The notes beneath the pieces are model-generated. The model saw only the letters and a list, made by a program, of their open reading frames with translations. It made no database searches and was not told the DNA's origin. The translations under genes and the position numbers were made by a program. Shown piece after piece: positions 63,867-64,000 of a DNA stretch of 64,000 nucleotides. The DNA comes from Hyphomonadaceae bacterium TMED5 (GTDB lineage: Bacteria; Pseudomonadota; Alphaproteobacteria; Caulobacterales; Hyphomonadaceae): the NCBI GenBank assembly GCA_002173095.1, contig NHBK01000016.1, positions 1-64,000 of the forward strand. The letters are read 5' to 3'. Positions within the stretch are counted from its first letter, which is position 1; every line of letters starts with the position of its first letter.

Positions 63867-64000
63867 GTTTCTCACTGAAAGATGCCCTCGCCGCGACGGC
63901 CGCTGGCATGATGATGCTTTCCGCACCTGCGGCGATCGCACAGGACGCAGAACCAGCCGGCCCACCGGCCTGGGACCCGAACTATGAACCGCCGCGTATG
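63863..64000 (+). CDS. Exported protein, N-terminal part only
   Basis: An open frame to the window end. It begins with a signal peptide (LAATAAGMMMLSAPAAIAQD). The mature start is proline-rich (EPAGPPAWDPNYEPPRM). The first bases overlap the preceding stop, so it belongs to the same unit. Too short to identify. Confidence 0.6.
   Translation, partial: MSFSLKDALAATAAGMMMLSAPAAIAQDAEPAGPPAWDPNYEPPRM

Overview
The window reads as an alphaproteobacterial chromosome, probably a Caulobacterales/Hyphomonadales relative. The evidence is a CenR-like response regulator, an HWE-type histidine kinase, a YidD–ThrS neighbourhood, and abundant signal peptides and lipoproteins. No species call is possible. 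By eye it falls into three blocks that differ in base composition.

Block 1 (1 to about 9.5 kb) is GC-rich and accessory. It opens with the 3' end of a Trb-type conjugation cluster (trbF-trbG-trbI-DUF2274) and a LysR gene, as at the end of Tn4371-like ICEs. After that come small redox and efflux genes with local regulators and clear palindromic operators (MFS/MarR; NmrA-like reductase, small barrel protein and FMN reductase facing a LysR gene). The block ends in decayed DNA: an epoxide-hydrolase pseudogene (further left), an AraC fragment and an IS630 remnant.

Block 2 (about 9.6 to 32.2 kb) is less GC-rich and looks like an integrative mobilizable element. It carries mobC and a relaxase, hipBA behind four operators spaced exactly 27 bp apart, ardA, and a seven-gene run (hsdM-hsdS-hsdR-SIR2-HerA-KTSC-DUF2779). 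It also has a hairpin-dense non-coding stretch, an unknown gene facing a small LuxR-type regulator, a VirD4/TraG coupling protein, a LexA-type box, and a large serine recombinase whose frame runs through a tRNA-Arg(CCG) gene. A truncated second copy of that tRNA lies 135 bp further on. The SIR2 and HerA pair matches the known SIR2–HerA (Nezha-type) anti-phage system. Here it is in one transcription unit with a type I restriction system and a Cas4-like/DEDD-like nuclease; this composite is the most interesting object in the window.

Block 3 (32.2 to 64 kb) is ordinary chromosome. It holds a TraB-like protein, an ABC ATPase, a zinc-finger protein, an SLC13 transporter, polA, an HWE kinase, a NifU-type scaffold, yidD, thrS, O-antigen ligase and glycosyltransferase genes, HMG-CoA lyase, an ArnT-like transferase, xthA, rhomboid, cenR-like, leuC, a 2OG oxygenase, purEK, a GGDEF cyclase, a TetR gene, a beta-lactamase-fold lipoprotein and two exported proteins. 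Two intergenic stretches (about 52.38–52.49 and 60.23–60.52 kb) look like structured RNAs. No CRISPR array or rRNA was seen.
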